From Ascaphus truei (taxonomy: Eukaryota; Chordata; Amphibia; Anura; Ascaphidae), in contig CM071570.1 in assembly GCA_036426205.1 (NCBI GenBank), forward strand, positions 2,743,997 through 2,807,996: 64,000 bases of DNA, given 5' to 3'. The notes under the pieces were generated by a model that saw only the letters and a program-made list of their open reading frames with translations, ran no database searches and was not told the origin of the DNA. This document shows positions 20,754 to 32,204 of this stretch, piece after piece. The position numbers were made by a program, and so were the translations under genes. The stretch's first letter is position 1, and every line of letters starts with the position of its first letter.

Positions 20754-22870
20754 CTAGCAGAGCAGGAATTGTGCCAGTGGTTCTATTGAGATTGCGAAAA
20801 GCAATGGGGATAGGGGGCAGCCCTGTCTGGTTCCGTTTCTTATGTGGATCGGGCTGGATTGTCCTCCTGGCAGTTTTAAATATGCAGTGGGGTTCTGGTA
20901 TAGTGCTCGGACCCCCTCTAGGAACGGACCTGAGAAACCGAATTTGATCATTGTTTGATCAAGGAAGGACCATTTGATCCGGTCAAAGGCCTTCTCGGTA
21001 TCTAGGCTCAGAATCATGGCCTGGAGTTTATTGAGATGCACGTGGTCGATGATATTGATAATTTTGCGGGTGTTGTCAGAGGCCTGTCTTCCTGACACGA
21101 AACCCACTTGGTCTATATGAATTAGTCTGGGGAGAATAGGATTTAGCCTGTTTGCGAGGATCTTGCTAAAGAGTTTTAGGTCTGTATTAAGCAGGGAGAT
21201 TGGTCTGTAGTTACCGCATTGCAGCGGGTCCCTTCCTTCCTTATGAATAATAGCTAAGTTGGCAGCAGAAATTGTGCCCGGGATCGGGGCTCCTTCTAGG
21301 AAGGAGTTGAACATATCAAGTAGAAAGGGGGAAAGAGACAATCTAAATTTTTTATAATAAGTGTTTGAAAAGCCGTCAGGGCCAGGAGTTTTGGCTATCT
21401 TAAGGGTGCTTATGGCTTGCGCCAGTTCCTCCTGAGTGATTTTACCGTTCAGGGCTTTGAGTTCCTCGTCAGTAAGGAAGGGTAGATTGCATCTCGCCAG
21501 AAATCGTGAGGCAGAATCTACATCTGTTGGGGCTTGGTTGGGGGGGTGGAGGTTGTAGAGCTCCGTGTAATAATTTGCGAATTGTTGGGCAATTTCTTTT
21601 TCTATATAGGTACTGTGGCCTCCTTTAGTGCGGATTCTTGTGATTTGTACTCTTGCTTTTATGCCCCGTAGTTTTGATGCTAGGAGTTTGTCGGCCTTAT
21701 TACCCCTATCGTAGAACCTCTGATTGGTCAATTTAAGCGCTCTCTCCACCTCTTCTAATTGGGATTGTTTTAGCTCAGTTCTTGCTTTGTCAAGTGTTCT
21801 GAGTATTTTTTTGGAGGGGGCCTTTTTGTGTTGTTGTTCGAGGGTAATTATTTTATCAGTTAGCGCCTTTTGTGTTTTTAGTTTAGATTTTTTCTTGTAA
21901 GATGCCAATGAGATTAGGTCGCCTCTGATTGTTGCTTTATGGGCTTCCCACAGCGTTGACGCTGCAGAAACTGACCCTTTATTTAATTCAAAAAATGAGG
22001 TTAGTTTGTGCCGGATAGTTTCTACAATTTGCGGGTCGTTAAGTAGGGAATCATTTAGCTTCCAATTATAGGAGGTGTTCTTTACAAAAGGGAGAGAGAG
22101 GGTCAAATCTACCGGGGCATGGTCAGACCACGTAATCAGCCCTATATTGGCGTGGGAGGACGCCTGGAGAACATTTATGGAACCTAGCAAATAATCGATC
22201 CGCGAGTAGGATTGATGTGGGGCCGAGAAGAACGTGTAGTCCCTCTGGCCTACGTGCTGGGCCCTCCAAATATCCGTAAGGGAAAAATTCTGCAGGATCT
22301 CTCTAAACCTTTTCGCCTTTTGCTGGGTCTGGGCTGTGTGTTGAGCAGAAGGCAAGGAAGATTTGTCCTGCTCTGGCGACAGTACCATATTAAAGTCCCC
22401 GACTACCAGCAGTGAGGCGAGTACAGATTGGTCCAGGGATTCCAAGAGGTCCTGAGTAAATTGTACTTGATTTTCGTTGGGTGTGTAAATATTGATTATG
22501 GTAATGGGATTTCCAGATAGGGATCCTTGTATGAGTAAGTAGCGTCCCTCTGGGTCTCGGGATATATTGGTGGGGGCAAATGGTACACTATTTTTTATTA
22601 GAATGGCTACTCCCCTTTTCTTAACGAGGGAGGGGGCGTAAAAAGCTTGGGGGAAGGCCTGTTTGAATGCGTTGGGGGGGTCATTGGAGTTAAAATGGGT
22701 CTCTTGAATACAAATAATGTCGCTCTTGGTTTTTTTAGTTCCTGTAGCGCTAGTTTACATTTCTTGACTGAGTTGAGGCCCTTAACATAGAGGGAGGTAA
22801 TTTTAATTGACGACATTATGGGGGCATTTTTCTCCCAGGGTTGTGAGGCCTGGGTCCCGCATTTTTCCAA
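20754..22870 (-). pseudogene. L1-like ORF2 (endonuclease and partial reverse transcriptase)
   Basis: The main frame is 22445-20754 (563 residues). It begins inside the apurinic endonuclease domain: GDFN (16-19), RDYTFFSAPHQSYSRIDYLL (68-87), SDHAPV (107-112). A ~200-residue linker follows, then the reverse transcriptase: KTPGPDGF (352-359), NYRPISLLNTDLKLFSKILA (412-431), LSLDTEKAFD with the first catalytic Asp (482) and NGTRQGCPLSPLLFAISIEP (537-556). The frame stops before the YxDD box, where LTR-leader sequence begins, so the enzyme cannot be active. Higher coordinates (to about 22820) hold the endonuclease N-terminus in broken frames, starting SSIKITSLYVKGLNSVKKCK. This order and these words fit L1/Tx1-type LINEs. 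Confidence 0.9.
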
Positions 22871-22974
22871 TGACGGGGAAGGGTTGGTTTTTTGCTAGGG
22901 GAGGGGTTGGTGGGTTTGTTATCTGCTTTATGGTCCATTTTGATGCGGAGAGTTAGAGAGGGGTAGGGTGGGGG

Positions 22975-23008
22975 GGAGTGGTCAGGGGGGGGGGGGGGGG
23001 GGGGGGGA
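22975..23008. repeat. G run
   Basis: Over 20 consecutive G between AGTGGTCA and AACACACA. No function inferred. Confidence 0.9.
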
Positions 23009-23415
23009 ACACACATTAGGAGAGAAAGAGATGGGCTTTCAGAGAGCCCAATTGTTTTTCCCTTTGGCACCTTTGTGTCAAGGAGCTGGGGATTAAGTCC
23101 CCTGGAGATCCTTCCGTAGCGCCAATCGTGGGGCACTTCGGCAGCATCTTCACCGAGATTCCTTGCTTTTACAAGTTAAGGTACAATCTATTTTTTCACA
23201 TCCATTAGAAATACAACAATTAAAGCTGTGGGCAGGTACATGGGTGAACAACCTTGAACAACCTGTTTTTTCTACATCTCATGAGCTATATAGGATCTTT
23301 CGGCTGTGAGCATGGGGGGGGGGGCACACGAGAGTGGGTGGTGGTAGAGCTATTCCTCTGAACACATTCTTCATTCACATAATTTTGGCATACATTTTGT
23401 TAAGCTGCAGTTTTG
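23009..23415. other. Intergenic, no gene seen
   Basis: Moderate complexity with another G run near 23320. No open frame or repeat family recognised. Confidence 0.35.
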
Positions 23416-23938
23416 TTCTCGCAACCCAGGGGGGGCATAAAGGGAAAAAAACAACAAAGAAAACACAAACTAAGTGCAGACTGTAGGTTCAATCACATGT
23501 TTGAGAAACTGGCTCGTGTGCAGCCTACTCCCAGGATGGCAGATAAATTTGGGCAATGACTGGATCTATGGAGTCTGTGCTGTCGTCTGGGTATACACAG
23601 GATGGCTCTCACACATGAACATCAGGTAGATGGGAACCTTTAATGAGGTGTCCTGTGGTGTTAACACCAACTATACCTGCATTATACTGGCTGACCTCAG
23701 GACACCACATTAAAGGTTCCCATCTACCTGATGTTCATGTGTGAGAGCCATCCTGTGTATACCCAGACGACAGCACAGACTCCATAGATCCAGTCATTGC
23801 CCAAATTTATCTGCCATCCTGGAGTAGGCTGCACATACGAGCCGTTCTCCAACATTGTCATTGAACTACAGTCTGCACTAGTTTGGTTTTCTTTGTTGTT
23901 TTTTTTCCCTTATTGCTCCCCCTGGGTTCTCGAGAACA
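23416..23938. mobile_element. Foldback element with ~240 bp arms
   Basis: The left arm (about 23416-23655) and the right arm (about 23698-23938) are near-perfect reverse complements around a ~42 bp loop. Matching landmarks are TGGGCAATGACTGGATCTAT on the left and ATAGATCCAGTCATTGCCCA on the right. Identity is highest in the inner ~120 bp and lower outward. The outer end (GTTCTCG, then a CCCAGGGGG-type run, then AAAGGGAAAAAAACAACA) recurs as a single arm at about 27545-27620, so the arm is a dispersed repeat. It could be a snap-back MITE or a palindrome made by template switching. Confidence 0.8.
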
Positions 23939-23989
23939 TTTATCGATCATCTGGGACCAGCGAAGACAGTCCCTTCAGAGGGTTTGAGC

Positions 23990-25250
23990 AGGGGTACAAC
24001 TATATATTATATTTTTCCACTATTATTAGTCACTTATCTATGCACGAAAGTTAGTTTAAGTATTCTTATGGACTTTATATATTATTCACTTATACATTGG
24101 TGAACACCAGTATTGTTTCAGCGCCTATTTTACACTATCACTTTGTCAAAGCTGCAGTTTTGGGCAAACAAATTCAAGACAGTGGTCAACACCTGCTTCA
24201 CCTCATGTTGGTAAACATCATGATAAGCTGTGGTTCTGCACAAACAAATTCGAGACACGGTTCACCCCGTATTCTTCGGGTCAGAGGAGCCCGGGGGGGT
24301 TAGGGGGGGGTTGGGGGGAGGGGGGAGGGGGAAAGAAGGGGGGGGGGGTTGGGGGGAGAGGGGGGGGAGTGGAGGGGGGGGGGGTTGGGGGGTGGGGGTG
24401 GAAATAGGCCATTCCTTTGTAAACCATTCTTATTTCCGGACATTTGGTTTTCACTTATTAAAACTGTGTTATTGTACAACAAAAATTAAAACATGGTCCA
24501 CGTTTGTGTTCAACATCTTCAAACAACGCTGGGTGGGGGGGGGGGCGAGTGGGAATAGTGCCATAGCTTTGTAACCGCTCTTATTTTGCGACATTTTACT
24601 TTACACCATGTTAAACTGTGTTTTTGAGCAACATATTCAAACATTGGTCAATCGGGGGCAGTGGGGGGGGGGGAAGAGGGGGGGGAGAGAAGGGAAAAGG
24701 GGGGGGGAATGGGGGGAAGACATGGGGGTAACCTAAACATATGCATTGCATCATTTGGTTTTCAATGTAAGCTTTAGTTCTCAAGCCCGTGAGGGGCTTG
24801 TGGGATTCCTGCAATAGTTCGGGTTGACCTCGTTGGTCCGGGGACACCGGGGGTATCGGGGGGGGGGATGGGGGGGAGGAGGAGGGGTGAGGCGGGGGCT
24901 TTTTGGAGCGGTGGGGTTATAGTTTATAATGTTCATGAGGGGCCACGTGGGTTTGTTTCTGTGGTTAGTATAGAGTAAACTGTGGGACACTTATGGAGAG
25001 TCGGGGGTTTGAGCAAGGGGGGGGGGGATCAACACGCTTGGTTCAGGGGGGACGAGTGGAGGGGGGGGTTGAGAGAGTGGGGGGGGATGGGGGGCTGCTT
25101 TCATACGACCTGGATATTGGACTTGCACCGGGGGGGGGGGGTACGAGCTGTCGTGGAAGTCTGGTAAGCCGGCGTCCCTGCCATTGCGGGTGTCCTGGAG
25201 CTGCGGAGACCCCTTCTTTCAGGGGTGTAGGGCCGGGGAGGGGGGGGGGA
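23990..25250. repeat. Degenerate ~200 bp tandem repeats with G-rich stretches
   Basis: Recurring words (AACTGTGTT, CAACATNTTCAAAC, ACATGGTCC/ATTGGTCAA, ATTTGGTTTTCA) appear at about 24130-24250, 24430-24510, 24600-24650 and 24750, separated by G-rich stretches (24290-24410, 24530-24545, 24660-24715, 24850-24890). This looks like an old satellite whose units each contain a G-rich part. No gene. Confidence 0.5.
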
Positions 25251-25763
25251 GAAGGGGGTCGCTACTCTTCAAGGTAGCGCTGCAGCTTGGCCGTTAGGGG
25301 CTTTCCTCTATGTGTGGGAGCGGGACCCTCGGTGGTGGCGACGTAGTGGGCAACGGCCCTCGGCTCGTCCTGGGCTGGATCTGCAGGCGGAGGGATCTTC
25401 GGCTCTGTTTCCCGCCGGTTGTTACGCCAGGATCTCGGCGCTGGAGGTCGTGCTTCCTCCGGCTCGTGCTGGGAATCGGTGCAGAGTGGAGCGGAGGGAG
25501 AGAGGTAAGGGGGAGGGGGGGAGGAGAGGGCAGGGGGAGGGAGGGAGAGACGGGGAGGGGGGGAGGGGGGGAGACCTGGGTATGGGGGGGGAGGGGAGTG
25601 GTGAGGGGGGGGGTATACTCCAGGTGTGCCGTCGTTGGAGCAGGTTAGGGGGTACTGTTAGGGGGAAGTAGTGTGAGTGGGGTGGGTGTCAGGCAGGGAG
25701 GGAGGTTGACTGGAGCGTAGAGATCTCCGGGCCGTTTTGGAGCTGCGTTGCAGGCCGTGCGGC
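25251..25763. other. GC/G-rich spacer downstream of the L1-like ORF1
   Basis: G-rich with several GGGGAGGGGG stretches. It lies where the L1 inter-ORF region would be expected on the minus strand, but that spacer is normally short while ORF2 begins about 2.9 kb away, so either other repeats were inserted or the ORFs are from two copies. Confidence 0.3.
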
Positions 25764-26790
25764 TCACTGGGTCTTTAGGCTGGCGAGTCTTTCAGAGGCT
25801 CTGGGTGTTTCATCCGGGTCGGATCGCGCTGTTCTGGGGGGACGTTCCTCTCTTTCTTCTTCTCTCTGGGGGGTGACACCAATCACTTTGAGGAAATCGT
25901 TGATATCTTCCGGGTCGCAGATGGTGTAAAATCGTCCGTTCCTCTGGACAATAAGTTTGAAGGGGAAGCCCCAGCGGTAGGAGATCCCACGGTCCCTGAG
26001 GAGAGCTGTGAGTTGCTTCATCCCCTGTCGCTTCAGGACTGTTGATCTGGATAGATCACTGAATATCTGGATCGTGCTGTCGTCCATTTTGACGTCCCCC
26101 GCTCTTCTCGCAGCCGCAGAGATTTTTTCTTTTGCTGTATACACGTGATATTTCACTATCACGTCTCTTGGGCGGTTAGGGTCGGGCGATTTGGGTCCGA
26201 GGGCCCTGTGTGCCCTATCCAGCTGGAGCTCGTGTTCGGTGAGGTCGGGGACAAGTTTCAGGAACATCTGCCTGAGGTAAGCTGGGAGGGATTCAGGCGG
26301 GACTGAAAAACACCATTGAGGACCACGAGAACAGGGATCGCATTCAGAACCTGCGGTTCAGGGGTTCTGCCTGCGATCCCTGTTCTCGTGGTCCTCAATG
26401 GTGTTTTTCAGGGCAGCAATCTCATGCCCCATTCTGGTCATGTCGTCCTCTAAGTTAGAGTGGGTGTCCGCGATCGTGGAGATTTGCGCATCCACTGCCT
26501 CTGTCCGCGCGGTTAGTTTGCTGACATCTGCCCTTATATCACGCAAGACCTTCTCGAGGTCCTGCACGAACCCCCTCCGCATCCTGAGGAGAAGGGCCTC
26601 AAAAAAAGCAGGGTTGAGCTCCTGCTGGGCTGGGTTTGCTTGATGTAGCTCTGCCGCCTCCGCGGCGTCCTCGTGCTCCTCGGCGCCATCTTGCGAATCC
26701 GATGCCGGCTCTATCTGGCGCTGGGCCGGCTGAAAAAACTTTGTTATGGGGTTCGGTGTTTTTTTTTGGTGCTTCCCCGTCATGCCTGAC
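25764..26790 (-). pseudogene. L1-like ORF1 (RNA-binding protein), broken by an inverted duplication
   Basis: The N-terminal part (26783-26358) begins MTGKHQKKTPNPITKFFQP and contains a coiled coil ending GHEIAALKNTIEDHENRDR. The C-terminal part (26267-25764) contains LQLDRAHRALGPKSPDPNRP, RDVIVKYHVYTAKEKI, IQIFSDLSRSTVLKRQ and YRWGFPFKLIVQRNGRFYTI, the RRM and C-terminal-domain signature of L1 ORF1p (Transposase_22). ORF1p is a trimeric nucleic-acid chaperone that coats L1 RNA. The two parts are separated by a perfect 40 bp inverted repeat (26303-26342 and 26372-26411) at the coiled-coil/RRM border. It lies on the same strand as the ORF2 at 20754-22870 and could be the same insertion. Confidence 0.85.
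26303..26411. repeat. Perfect 40 bp inverted repeat inside L1-like ORF1
   Basis: The arms 26303-26342 and 26372-26411 are identical as reverse complements (40/40) around a 29 nt loop that itself holds CAGAAC/GTTCTG. The left arm plus loop reads in plus orientation as ORF1 residues LKNTIEDHENRDRIQNLRF, so a ~69 bp ORF1 segment was copied in reverse next to the original. Confidence 0.95.
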
Positions 26791-27029
26791 TACTTTAGGG
26801 AGGGTGCTGGGCACTTTTTGGGGGGGTATTGCGCCGTTTGGGGTGCTTTTCTGGAAGCGTTACGGGGAGGGTGTCGGGAGCTCTCTTCCTACCCTTCCAT
26901 TCACGGTGACGTCACCAGAAGTCTCCCAAAGTTGTTTTTTAAAAACAGAAAATGCTAAAAGTATTTTTTCTTACTACAGAACTGATTTATTAAAAAAAAC
27001 ACACATGCAGGATATTGCCTGAACTGCAG
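26791..27029 (-). other. Probable L1 5' UTR remnant and AT-rich flank
   Basis: Minus-strand sequence upstream of the ORF1 start (GGTGACGTCACCGTGAATG near 26910) is GC-rich until about 26930, then AT-rich. GTGACGTCAC is a CRE-type palindrome. A promoter role is a guess. Confidence 0.3.
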
Positions 27030-27490
27030 GTTTAATGCCATAACTGCCTGAGTCTGATGTTGCATGTACCTGTATACCTTTTAAAAAAACAAAACTATAT
27101 ATGTTGAGCATATTATTTCTATGCTATCACCTTTTGTGTGTGTGCTACAGTGTAGTCTGCACATCTTCTTTTAAAATATATATTAAGCATATGTATTCCT
27201 CTTCCGGTAAGTACCACCTAGTTTCTTTTTTAGTCTATTAATGCAATAACCGCCTGTCTGATATTGTAGGTATGCCTTTTTTTTTAAATCTATATATGTT
27301 AAGCCTCTTATTTCTATGCTATTACCTTTTGTGTGGGCGGGGGCCTTTTTTTTCTGTGTCGCCTGCTAATGCATGAACAGCATAGTATAAACTATAAAGT
27401 AAGCGTTTCCTTTTTTCTGTGTGTAGTACAACATCCCCCATAGCCTCTAGAAGGCAGGGTACATTATTATGCTGTTAATGCAATGTTCTG
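27030..27490. repeat. Two to three ~205 bp tandem repeats
   Basis: AATGCCATAACTGCCTGAGTCT (27033) and AATGCAATAACCGCCTGTCT (27240) start parallel blocks that both contain CTATATATGTT, TTATTTCTATGCTAT and ACCTTTTGTGTG. A third, partial start (AATGCAATGTTCTGTCTGAA) lies near 27478. Confidence 0.7.
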
Positions 27491-27544
27491 TCTGAATTTA
27501 AAAAAACAAAAAACTGCTATGGCCTATTTTCATGGTCTTTTGAA

Positions 27545-27700
27545 ATTTTCTCAAACATCCAGGGGGAGCATATAGGGAAAAGAGAACAAAATACACAAAT
27601 ATAAGTGCAGACGTTTCTAAATATGGAATAATAGACTGTGTCTTGGCTCGTACTGTATAGTTGTTCTACTCACAGGACGTTAGAGTATATAAGGCAGCTG
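27545..27700 (+). repeat. Single copy of the foldback-arm repeat
   Basis: TTCTCAAACATCCAGGGGGAGC followed by AAAGAGAACAAAATACACAA, AAGTGCAGAC and TTGGCTCGT matches the outer half of the left arm at 23416-23530 in the same order with lower identity, so that arm is a dispersed family. Confidence 0.6.
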
Positions 27701-27849
27701 GCAAATAGGGTTGCCACCCATGCAGGTAGCTGTAATCAGGACCCCCCTTTTTTTGAATACTCCGTCAGCAAAGATAGTATATAAAATGAGAGAGAAAGCT
27801 ACATAGTGCGATCAAAATGGTAAACTTTATGTAAAATATGGGTAAAAAA

Positions 27850-28140
27850 TGCGCACTTACAATGTGCCAATTAAAAATAAGCATGTATCACACAAAGGTG
27901 AAGTTAGAGGTTCGCCGAACTGCTCACCGCCTCCCTCGGGTGTCTGGCTTGCTTCCACTGGTCTGTGTCCCGAATCGGAGCTTCCCTCTGTGCGCCCGTC
28001 CAGAAATGTGACGTCACGGCTGCAGGGCTGGTTTGCTACGGATCGCCTCTAAGCCCAAAATCGGTCCACTCAACGCGTTTCGCCCAGCTAGCAAGAACTG
28101 TTGTCGGCTTCGTCAGGAGTATGTGTAATTGTATACAGGT
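27850..28140. repeat. Penelope-like terminal-type repeat
   Basis: Contains CTCAACGCGTTTCGCC (about 28068-28084) and GGCTTCGTCAGGAG. Related ACGCGTTTCG / CCTCAGGGG words are at 32546-32590 and, inverted, ACGAAACGCGTT at 46536. They adjoin Penelope-like coding pieces in this window, which suggests they are element terminal regions; that link is inference. Confidence 0.4.
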
Positions 28141-29409
28141 AGCTCTTACATACCCATTGAATATGCTAAATTAGCTAATCAATTAATTAAACAATCTAAT
28201 CTGCTATTATCATGCTGGGAGTAACGTTGGATATAAGAATAGGACATCTAACATATCTCTAAAATGTTTAACATACATTACTGCAGTAATTCATATTGGC
28301 GATACATGAAGAGACATAAATCTAACATACAATACATTTATTATAATTGATTGATTGTTTCTAATAAAAATGGATTTACAAAACAACCCGACTTGGGCAA
28401 TATGAAATGTCATTAAACAATTATCGTTTGGCAATTATATTGTGTGTGCCTGCTTATGTGATCACTAATGTTCATCTTGGAATCAAATCCCAATGAGAAG
28501 CACTTTATATATTACATGTGGATGGAATAGGTTTGAGAGATAAAAGGAGCTAATTGTGGAAATCAGATAGATAATGGGAAACTCATTCAATCCCTGTGTG
28601 TTACATTCAAGATAACAAGGAAATCTATCAAATCTAATTAATCATAGGACATTAATCCTTATTGGTGCAAATATATGATATTACAATCTATTGAATTTAC
28701 ATTTATGAAATGGCATTTAGTTCATTCTAGTGTACCGTTTTTAATAGGGGACATGACCCTGCACAACATATAACTGGGAATGATTATATATATATATCTT
28801 TTTAAGCTATTTAATTAGGGGATAAAGCAAACAGGTTGAAACAATTCTTCTAAGGTACATCCAAAAAGTGTGGAGACATACAAATTAGTTAATTTATGTA
28901 TGTGGCATAAGGGAATATTAACATGAATATATCATGTATTATTTATATATTCATTATATTAGTGGACACTGATGTATGTTCTTAATTGGAAACTCATTCA
29001 TTTGAGTTGAAAAAGTATATGTATTTTTCAATGTATCTCATATTTGATGTTAAATGTGAAAGGGATTCATGTGGACACTCACTATAAGCAGATATCCAGG
29101 TGTGTTGGTTCTTATATGGATGGTTTAAATGGGCTGTCTTGTTTCACATTTTGTGAACAAGTGATGATGGTCTACACTTATATAAAAATAATTCACTATA
29201 ATGACATTTTCATTTACAATGAATGGGAACATAGTCAATCATCAAAAAGACAAATCATTCACATGATTAGATATAAGGAACAAGTTGCCAATTTCTGTAT
29301 GATGCTCTGAAAAACAAGCGAGACAAGAGAAGCAGACAAAAGAACAAGGGAACAGAGGAACAAAAGAGATCAAATTAGTGCCAAGAACATATGCATAGTT
29401 TATTTCAAA
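28141..29409. other. AT-rich sequence, no gene seen
   Basis: About 1.27 kb, strongly AT-rich, with only short open frames. It may be the 3' untranslated part of the minus-strand Penelope-like element that ends at about 29410. Confidence 0.4.
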
Positions 29410-30300
29410 AATGGTGTGAGATCTATCTCAGCATTTAAGCCTCTTGGAGCTAGTGTCTTAAGGCGGTGAATCCAAAAGGTTTCCCTTTTTAATAGCTCTA
29501 GCCCCCTATCACCTCCCCTCCAATGGGGTAATACGTGTTCGATGGCTTTAAAGCTCAGGCATGTCGGTTCTCCACGTGAAATTCTGTGAAATGGTTAGGT
29601 ATACTATGGTTTGTTAATTTCCTCTTAATGCCACTAAGGTGCTCAATAATTCTGGTTCTTATTGGTCTGATAGTTTTTCCTATGTATTGTAACTTGCAGG
29701 AACATTCCAGCACATATACTACATGGTCTGTCCTGCAAGGCATAAAAGTTTCAATATCAAAGACCTCACCTGTGACATTAGAGCTGAATTTAGTTTGATT
29801 TGAAGACCTGAACCGACATGCCTTACAACTTGTGCAACCAAAAAAGCCTTTCCTGTTAAGCCATCCATTATCCTTAGATTTAATTTCCCTAAGTGCACTA
29901 GGGGCTAGTTTGTTTTTAAGATTGCTGGCTTTTTTAAAAATCACATTTGGTCTATCTGGAATATTGGGGCCGAGGACTGGATCGTTTTTTAGAATGTCCC
30001 AATGTTTTGAAATTATGCTTTTAATCTTTCCAGCATCTCTACTGTATCCCGTCAAGAATGCAAAATCATATTTGTTGTTTCTATTTACATCCTTCTGTTT
30101 GGGTACCAATAGATCACCTCTCTGAAGTCCCTCCGCCCTCCTCCTAGCTGCCTCAATTGTCTCCTCTTTATAATTCTTTTCCAGAAATCTATCTTTGATC
30201 TTTTCAGATTGTGTATTAAATTGTTCTTTATCCGTGCAATTCCTTCTTATTCTGGTGAACTGGCTTGATGGTACATTGTCCCCCTTTTGAAATTTTCTGA
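29410..30300 (-). pseudogene. Penelope-like element, C-terminal linker and GIY-YIG endonuclease
   Basis: The clearest frame is 30109-29555 (184 residues). Upstream sequence to about 30300 reads as QFTRIRRNCTDKEQFNTQSE and RRRAEGLQRGDLL in the linker. Then come KSIISKHWDILKNDPVLGP, NVIFKKASNLKNKLAPSALR, a CTSCKAC Cys cluster (92-98), and VVYVLECSCKLQYIGKTIRP / IRTRIIEHL (130-158), which is the GIY-YIG nuclease motif with its Arg/Glu/His helix. A frameshift after TEFHVENRHA is followed by residues near 29540-29410 (WIHRLKTLAPRGLN), the normal C-terminus. The reverse transcriptase is missing, so the copy is truncated. Penelope-like elements prime reverse transcription at nicks or telomeres. Confidence 0.85.
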
Positions 30301-30439
30301 CATGCGCACTGCGTTATTTCAGAATAAACATGTCCGGACATGTCCGTATTAAAAAAAACCTGCCCGGGCATGCCCCTCATATGTATATGCCCCTATCTAC
30401 GTCAACAGTATGCACCAATCACAAAAAAGAATTAAAAAA

Positions 30440-30570
30440 AAAAAGACATATCATAATAAAAAAAATAAAAATTGGCGCAGGGGGCGTCAACCACGTTTTT
30501 TTGGCGTAGGGGGTGTCGATGTTTTTTTGGCGCAGGGGGCGTCAACCCCAAAAATTGCACAGGGGTGGGA
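30440..30570. repeat. Short tandem repeat, GGCGCAGGGGGCGTC unit
   Basis: About three to four copies of TTTTTTGGCGCAGGGGGCGT (~27-29 bp), within a block that also has GGACATGTCCG and CCCGGGCATGCCC words. Confidence 0.7.
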
Positions 30571-30713
30571 CCGGATACGGAGGGGCGGGACACGTGGATG
30601 GGGTTTTTGGCCAAAAGGGGTGGGGCTTAGGCCAAAAGGGGGCGGGCACCTGTCAATTATTTTTTTTATACATAATAATATATGGTTACTACTGGCAGGG
30701 ATGACGCTAATAA

Positions 30714-31735
30714 GTGTAGCCCCTGTAAGAAATAGCGGGCTACCTATTCTTCTCCTACTGGAGTAAGCCCTGGTTAGGGCAGGCGCCAGTAGTAATCATG
30801 GGTTTTCCCCCCCACCAAGCCCTGCCTTGCTGTGATAGAGGTAGGCCCCTGACTCTGTGGCAGGCCTGAGACAGAGGGGAGGTCCTACTGACATCATAAG
30901 GGGCAGGGCTGTATCTATTTAGTGGGCTGCTCCTGTGTGTGTCTGTGTCAGTTCTGTTGGAGAGTTAGTTGCTGTTGAGTTCTGTGAGAGCTGTTGGAGA
31001 GTAAGTAGCTGGAGTGTGGAGGTCGTGAGACTGATGAGAGAGGAGAATGTGACATATAGTCCAGTCTGTCCTGGGAGATTGATGAGAGGAGTATGTGAGC
31101 TGCACAGTTCAGAGAGAGAGAGCTGAGTACATTTGGAGGAGACAGGAGAGAAGAACTCAGAGCCCATCTCAGTAGAGCTGATACAGCTATAGTGGAAGAA
31201 TGCCCCTCGCCCTGCTGAGGGGGTGATGGGGGAGATCTAGCCTCACCCAGAGGGCCTACCCTCAGGTGGAGGTAGGGGTATTGAGGCCCCGTTACAGCCA
31301 TCCTGCAGCGGTACAAATCCTGGAGGAAGAGGAGAGGAGGTCAGATACCTGTGTACTGCCGTGACTAATACTGCCATGAACTGCTGCTGTGTGCTGCATC
31401 ACTGAGAAAAGACAATAAAGACATTGCTGCTGTTTTATATAAGACTGTGTGAGATTGGAATCTCTCTCCCTGGGACCAGGGCTTTCTCTGGGAAGATTCC
31501 AACCATCCCCTAGGTTTCGCCAGAGAATGGAGGCGCTGCACCACCACCACTAAAGAATGGAGGCCATTACCCCAGAAGCCTGGCCCTGTTATTCCCCACA
31601 CTGCCGCGGGAGACTCAGGCCCTCCTGTTCCAAGCAGGTATGCACCTCCATATACATGTAGCCAGCCCTCAATACACCTTAGAGGCACAATCTGTGTCTG
31701 GGCATGGGGGACGGGGACATGGGCTACATAAGTAT
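30714..31735 (+). mobile_element. LTR plus leader with primer-binding-like site
   Basis: A probable LTR runs from TGTAGCCCCTGTAAGAAATA (30714) to about TTTCGCCA (31522), with an AATAAAG signal near 31409. The primer-binding-like TGGAGGCGCTGCACC lies at 31528-31542. A leader follows, homologous to the one at 16574-16660 (GCCTGGCCCTGTTATTCCCC against GCCGGACCTGTTGATCCCC), ending CAAGCAGGTATGCACC near 31632-31648, donor-like. No gag or pol follows, and different repeat sequence starts by about 31740. Confidence 0.6.
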
Positions 31736-31739
31736 AGGC

Positions 31740-32190
31740 AGTATATCGCTTTGGCCAAAGGGTTTAACTAAGTAACCAAGTAATTATTATTATTATTAAA
31801 CTTTATACGTATTACCATATATGTTTTGTCAATTTGATGTAGCATTGGGCACCCCTGTCTTTTGTTGTATACATTTGCCACGCTCAGTAGCACTCTTTAA
31901 TGACATAAATATATATTCATGATGTGGGGGGTGTAGGAGTTTGAGCTAGCTTGGAATGTGTGTGTTAATCAATTTCTGACTGGTAACAGTTGTATAGAGG
32001 TAGGTGGCACCTCCCCCAGAGCTCACCTTTCCCCACCATTTTAACTTGGGAGGTTCTGGCATTTTGCTGAATGGACAGGACTCGCTGCAGTTGCTGCCCC
32101 TCATACAGAGGTAAAAGGAAGGGTTCACAGTTTTAGTGTTTAGGGTCTGAAAAAGCACTACTACCACACTATTATAGTAACCACGATATG
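31740..32190. repeat. Dispersed repeat shared with 42.45-42.65 kb
   Basis: CTTTGGCCAAAGGGTTTAAC and TATATGTTTTGTCAATTTGA followed by AGCATTGGGCACCCCTGTCT match CTTTGGCCAAAGGGTCTAAA and ATGTTTTGTCAATTGGATGC plus AGCATTGGGCACCCCCTGTC at 42540-42645. Both also share AAAAGGAAGGNTTCACAGT, though in a different order. A short related piece is at about 59975. Confidence 0.65.
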
Positions 32191-32204
32191 AACCCGTAAA
32201 ATAC

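Noticed and set aside
24230..24574. Gly-rich 114-codon frame
   Set aside because: Comes from G runs inside degenerate repeats.
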